Shown here piece by piece: positions 13,588 to 16,236 of a DNA stretch of 16,236 bases; positions within the stretch are counted from its first letter, which is position 1, and each line of letters opens with the position of its first letter. A model generated the notes under the pieces. That model did no database searches. It was not told the origin of the DNA and saw nothing but the letters and a program-made list of their open reading frames with translations. The position numbers and the translations under genes were made by a program. Source of the DNA: Anaerolineales bacterium UBA1136 (GTDB lineage: Bacteria; Chloroflexota; Anaerolineae; Anaerolineales; UBA11657); the NCBI GenBank assembly GCA_002311455.1, contig DCAJ01000117.1, forward strand, positions 5,139-21,374, given 5' to 3'.

Positions 13588-15162
13588 ATGCGCTTCAGAG
13601 AAATCATAATTTTGGTATCGCTTTTACTACTTACGGGCTGTCAACAAGTAGATAAACCCAGCTTGGAGAATATAACCGTTAGACTAATTCACGACAAAGT
13701 TAGAAATACTGTTAGTACTAGCAGCTCAAACGTGCGGGATTTACTGTCAGAGCAGGGAATAGGACTAGGACCACTTGACCGGATTTCTCCGAGTCAGTCA
13801 ACTTTACTCACAAATGGTATGGATATCACTATTATAAGAGTAGAAGAGCAATTACAGAACGAAGAAATAGTAGTTCCATTCGAAAAGCAAGTGGTACGCA
13901 ATGATGGTCTGCCTGTTGGTGAAAGTCGTTTGTTACAAACAGGCACAAGTGGATTGGAGGAAATAACTTACCGAATTGTTACAGAAGACGGTGTTATAGC
14001 TTCTAAATCAATACTACGGCGCACGATGATGCAACAGCCAATCGATGAAATCGTTATGGTGGGTTCTCAAGCTTCGTACACCGTCGTCCCGATAGAAGGC
14101 TCACTAGCATATATATCATCAGGCAATGCATGGATAATGAGTAAATCCAGTGGAATTAGGCAACCTCTGACTGTAAACGGTGTATTGGACGGCCGAATAT
14201 TCCAATTGTCAAATGACAGTAGATATTTGCTGTATTCTGGTAAGCCAAATAAAGAAGAAGATTTGGAGAAAACATTTAACCAACTGTGGGTTGTAGGTAC
14301 AGATAACTCAAGTTCAGAACCGCTGACTCTGAAAGTTCAGAATGTCCTATGGGCTGCTTGGTCTCCTACAGAAGAGTTTACTATTGCATACTCAACAGGA
14401 GAGCCTCGCAAAACAGCACCAGGATGGCAGGCACATAATGATCTCAACATCGCAACATTTAATGAAGTTGATACGGAAGTGGAACACACCACAATACTAG
14501 AACCTTCAGCCGGAGGAAGCTACGGATGGTATGGCATGCAATTCGCATGGGCACCAAACGGCACATATATAGCATATGCTCAAGCAGATCGAATTGGGAT
14601 AATAGATTTAAGCAAACCGGCTGACCCTGTAAAAGAGCAGCTTACTAGCTTTTCCCACTACCAAACTTGGACTGATTGGGTGTGGATACCAGCACTGACA
14701 TGGTCACCAGATAGCAGATTCCTCTACACAATTTCGCATGGTGATCCAATAGGTCTTGAACTACCCGAGGATAGTCAAATCTTTAATATCTCTGCACTGG
14801 CCCAAGATGGAAGCTTTCAAGCTACTTTAGCTGAACGTACTGGTATTTGGTCCAATCCAGTAGTGTCACCCATGACCAGTACTGGGTTTCAGGTTGCATT
14901 TTTACAGGCAAATAGTCCACTTCAAAGTGTCAACAGTGGATACACACTGTCAGTGATGGAACAAGATGGCAGTAACGTGAAGGCTATTTTTCCGATATCA
15001 GGTGAAACAGCTTTGAAGCCACAAAACGTTAATTGGTCGCCAAACGGCAAACAACTTGCACTAATACACAGAGGAAATCTTTGGATAGTAGGAAATGAAT
15101 CATCAGTGTCTCAACAGCTGACCAGTGATGGTCAAACAAGTAAACCGAGTTGGGCACACTAA
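13588..15162 (+). CDS. Lipoprotein with DUF348/G5 domains and TolB-like beta-propeller
   Basis: A 524-residue predicted lipoprotein. ATG 13588 is chosen over the in-frame TTG at 13543 because it puts a clean signal peptide first (MRFREIIILVSLLLLTGC, lipobox LTGC, Cys18). Residues about 25-80 look like a DUF348 domain (VRLIHDKVRNTVSTSSSNVRDLLSEQG), as in YabE/RpfB. About 82-160 is a G5 domain (EEIVVPFEKQVVRNDGLPVGESRLLQTGTSGLEEITYRIV in short stretches). G5 domains bind cell-surface glycans or peptidoglycan. From about 170 to the end are PD40/WD-like blades (WAAWSPTEEF, FAWAPNGTYIAYA, LTWSPDSRFLY, NVNWSPNGKQLALI), forming a TolB-like propeller. A surface scaffold or ligand-binding role is inference. 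The glycosidase-like gene follows after 3 nt, so the two form an operon and probably act together at the envelope. Confidence 0.88.
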   Translation: MRFREIIILVSLLLLTGCQQVDKPSLENITVRLIHDKVRNTVSTSSSNVRDLLSEQGIGLGPLDRISPSQSTLLTNGMDITIIRVEEQLQNEEIVVPFEKQVVRNDGLPVGESRLLQTGTSGLEEITYRIVTEDGVIASKSILRRTMMQQPIDEIVMVGSQASYTVVPIEGSLAYISSGNAWIMSKSSGIRQPLTVNGVLDGRIFQLSNDSRYLLYSGKPNKEEDLEKTFNQLWVVGTDNSSSEPLTLKVQNVLWAAWSPTEEFTIAYSTGEPRKTAPGWQAHNDLNIATFNEVDTEVEHTTILEPSAGGSYGWYGMQFAWAPNGTYIAYAQADRIGIIDLSKPADPVKEQLTSFSHYQTWTDWVWIPALTWSPDSRFLYTISHGDPIGLELPEDSQIFNISALAQDGSFQATLAERTGIWSNPVVSPMTSTGFQVAFLQANSPLQSVNSGYTLSVMEQDGSNVKAIFPISGETALKPQNVNWSPNGKQLALIHRGNLWIVGNESSVSQQLTSDGQTSKPSWAH

Positions 15163-15165
15163 AAG

Positions 15166-16236
15166 ATGCGAAGAGTACTGACAATTTTGGCACCGGTAGT
15201 AGCATTAACAACGCTAGTTGTATTTTCAGTGCTATATTTACAATACCGAGTTCGTATCCGTGGACATTCATTGGGGTTGCCTCATCCAAATCTGGCTCCG
15301 CGTCCAAGCAATATTCTTGGTGTTAATATTCATTTATTTTCCGACTCATCAGAAACAATTAACAATACATTTGATATCATTAGTGATGCCGGATTTGGAT
15401 GGGTCAGACAGACCTTCTATTGGGAACCAGAAGAATTTGACTGGTCAGCTGCAGATACAATAATTAATTCCGCAAATGAAAGAAATCTGCAAATAATAGC
15501 CGTATTGACAGGTATTGATGTTCCACATCAAACTCAGAAATATACTCAATTCGCCTACAAATTTGCTAGTCGCTACTCTAACCAAGTTGATGTTTACCAA
15601 ATTGGTGACGAGCCTAATTTAGCAAGCGGATGGGGAAGTACACCCTCTGCAGTGGAGTACTCCAGACTACTCGCGACTATTTATCCTATCATTCATCAAG
15701 CCGATACAAATTCAACAGTACTAATGGCAGGACTTGCACCAACAATAGAGACAGGTCCCGAGAACATAAACGATATCCTATACCTAAAACAATTGTATGC
15801 CGCAGGAGCTGAAGAGTACTTTGACGCAGTAGCTGGAAAACCCTACGGATATAACACAGGTCCCAATGATCGTCGATTGAACAATAGTATCATCAATTTC
15901 TCGCGCTTTGTACTTCTACGTGAAGAAATGGAACGGTCTGGCGACAATAGTAAATTATTGTGGGCCAGCCAATTTGGCTGGTATGATCCCTCAGCAGCCA
16001 CAAGACCGCAGACTACCTGGGGTGAAGTAAACGAAACCCAGAAAAGTAATTTCACAATAGCTGCTATAGAACGTGCGCGCAGCGAATGGCCCTGGGCCGG
16101 AGTACTGGTATTAGAGAATTATTCTCCCGGAGTCGATACCAAAGACCCACGCTGGGGTTTTGCTTTGACAACTCAGGAAGGAGCCCTCAGAAAAACAATC
16201 ACGGATTTGAAGAGCCACTTCACCACAGACCAACTA
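15166..16236 (+). CDS. Membrane-anchored clan GH-A glycosidase-like protein, 3'-truncated; nucleophile Glu replaced by Gln
   Basis: An open reading frame of 357 codons that runs off the window. It starts at ATG 15166, 3 nt after the upstream stop. A single N-terminal hydrophobic segment (about 4-25, RVLTILAPVVALTTLVVFSVLYL in parts) followed by basic residues suggests a membrane anchor with the body outside. The remainder has the TIM-barrel order of GH39/GH5-like proteins: LGVNIH (51-56), GFGWVRQTFYWEPEEF (76-91), VYQIGDEPNLASGWG with the acid/base Glu149 in the NEPN-like position, and KPYGYNTGP in the middle. LLWASQFGWYD follows, where the family normally has a T-E-F-G-W nucleophile Glu. Here the residue is Gln269 (CAA at 15970-15972). 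EWPWAGVLVLENY follows as expected for the last strands. Either a binding-only protein or a changed mechanism is possible. The exact family is uncertain. Confidence 0.82.
   Translation, partial: MRRVLTILAPVVALTTLVVFSVLYLQYRVRIRGHSLGLPHPNLAPRPSNILGVNIHLFSDSSETINNTFDIISDAGFGWVRQTFYWEPEEFDWSAADTIINSANERNLQIIAVLTGIDVPHQTQKYTQFAYKFASRYSNQVDVYQIGDEPNLASGWGSTPSAVEYSRLLATIYPIIHQADTNSTVLMAGLAPTIETGPENINDILYLKQLYAAGAEEYFDAVAGKPYGYNTGPNDRRLNNSIINFSRFVLLREEMERSGDNSKLLWASQFGWYDPSAATRPQTTWGEVNETQKSNFTIAAIERARSEWPWAGVLVLENYSPGVDTKDPRWGFALTTQEGALRKTITDLKSHFTTDQL

Noticed and set aside
1..16236. CRISPR array, insertion sequence, integrase or defence island
   Set aside because: No regularly spaced repeats, transposase motifs or recombinase genes were seen. 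The decayed trmI/Nudix block has no insertion-sequence ends or target duplications.

Overview
The window is about 16 kb of AT-rich bacterial chromosome, densely coding and on both strands. Its gene content fits Chloroflexota (an Anaerolineae- or Dehalococcoidia/SAR202-like lineage). The clues are a CTC-type L25 with a long acidic tail, a LysM/M23 endopeptidase, a G5/beta-propeller lipoprotein beside a membrane-anchored glycosidase-like protein, and a pair of winged-helix-like proteins that I associate with that phylum. This placement is recognition from memory and no search was run. I see no rRNA, tRNA, CRISPR array, transposase or phage gene.

Layout. 1-2769 (minus): a truncated metY-like gene, a class I/II aminotransferase and a 50-residue acidic protein. 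2770-3392: the longest stretch without a large gene. It holds a 28-bp quasi-palindrome, a minus-strand terminator and a compact minus-strand unit (extended -10, 54-codon ORF, terminator) preceded by a TGTGA-N6-TCACA palindrome. 3393-5813 (plus): a large lipoprotein with two separate zinc-peptidase-like HExxH/E sites. 5835-8496 (minus): an operon with a near-perfect sigma70 promoter, two uncharacterised proteins with winged-helix-like regions, a MoaD/ThiS-like ubiquitin fold protein and a two-helix membrane protein. 8602-11171 (minus): a LysM/M23 peptidase and mtnA, apparently transcribed together from a leaderless promoter. 11281-12654 (plus): two adjacent broken genes, trmI and a CoA-pyrophosphatase-type Nudix hydrolase, carrying at least seven lesions between them. 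12654-12698: a bidirectional terminator shared with rplY (12735-13424, minus). 13588-16236 (plus): a G5/TolB-like lipoprotein and, 3 nt later, a membrane-anchored clan GH-A-like protein cut by the window end.

How the genes relate. metY and mtnA both belong to sulfur amino-acid metabolism (homocysteine synthesis and methylthioadenosine salvage) but sit in different transcription units. Four products (the double-HExxH protein, M23 peptidase, G5/propeller lipoprotein and GH-like protein) act at or outside the membrane, so the window leans toward envelope functions.

The most notable observations are: a perfect 15-bp inverted repeat exactly at a frameshift in the trmI pseudogene, which looks like a template-switch (quasipalindrome) mutation; the small autonomous gene at 3105-3269; the tandem gluzincin-like lipoprotein; a Glu-to-Gln change at the predicted nucleophile of the glycosidase-like protein; a MoaD-like protein with two residues after its diglycine; and recurring leaderless-type starts.
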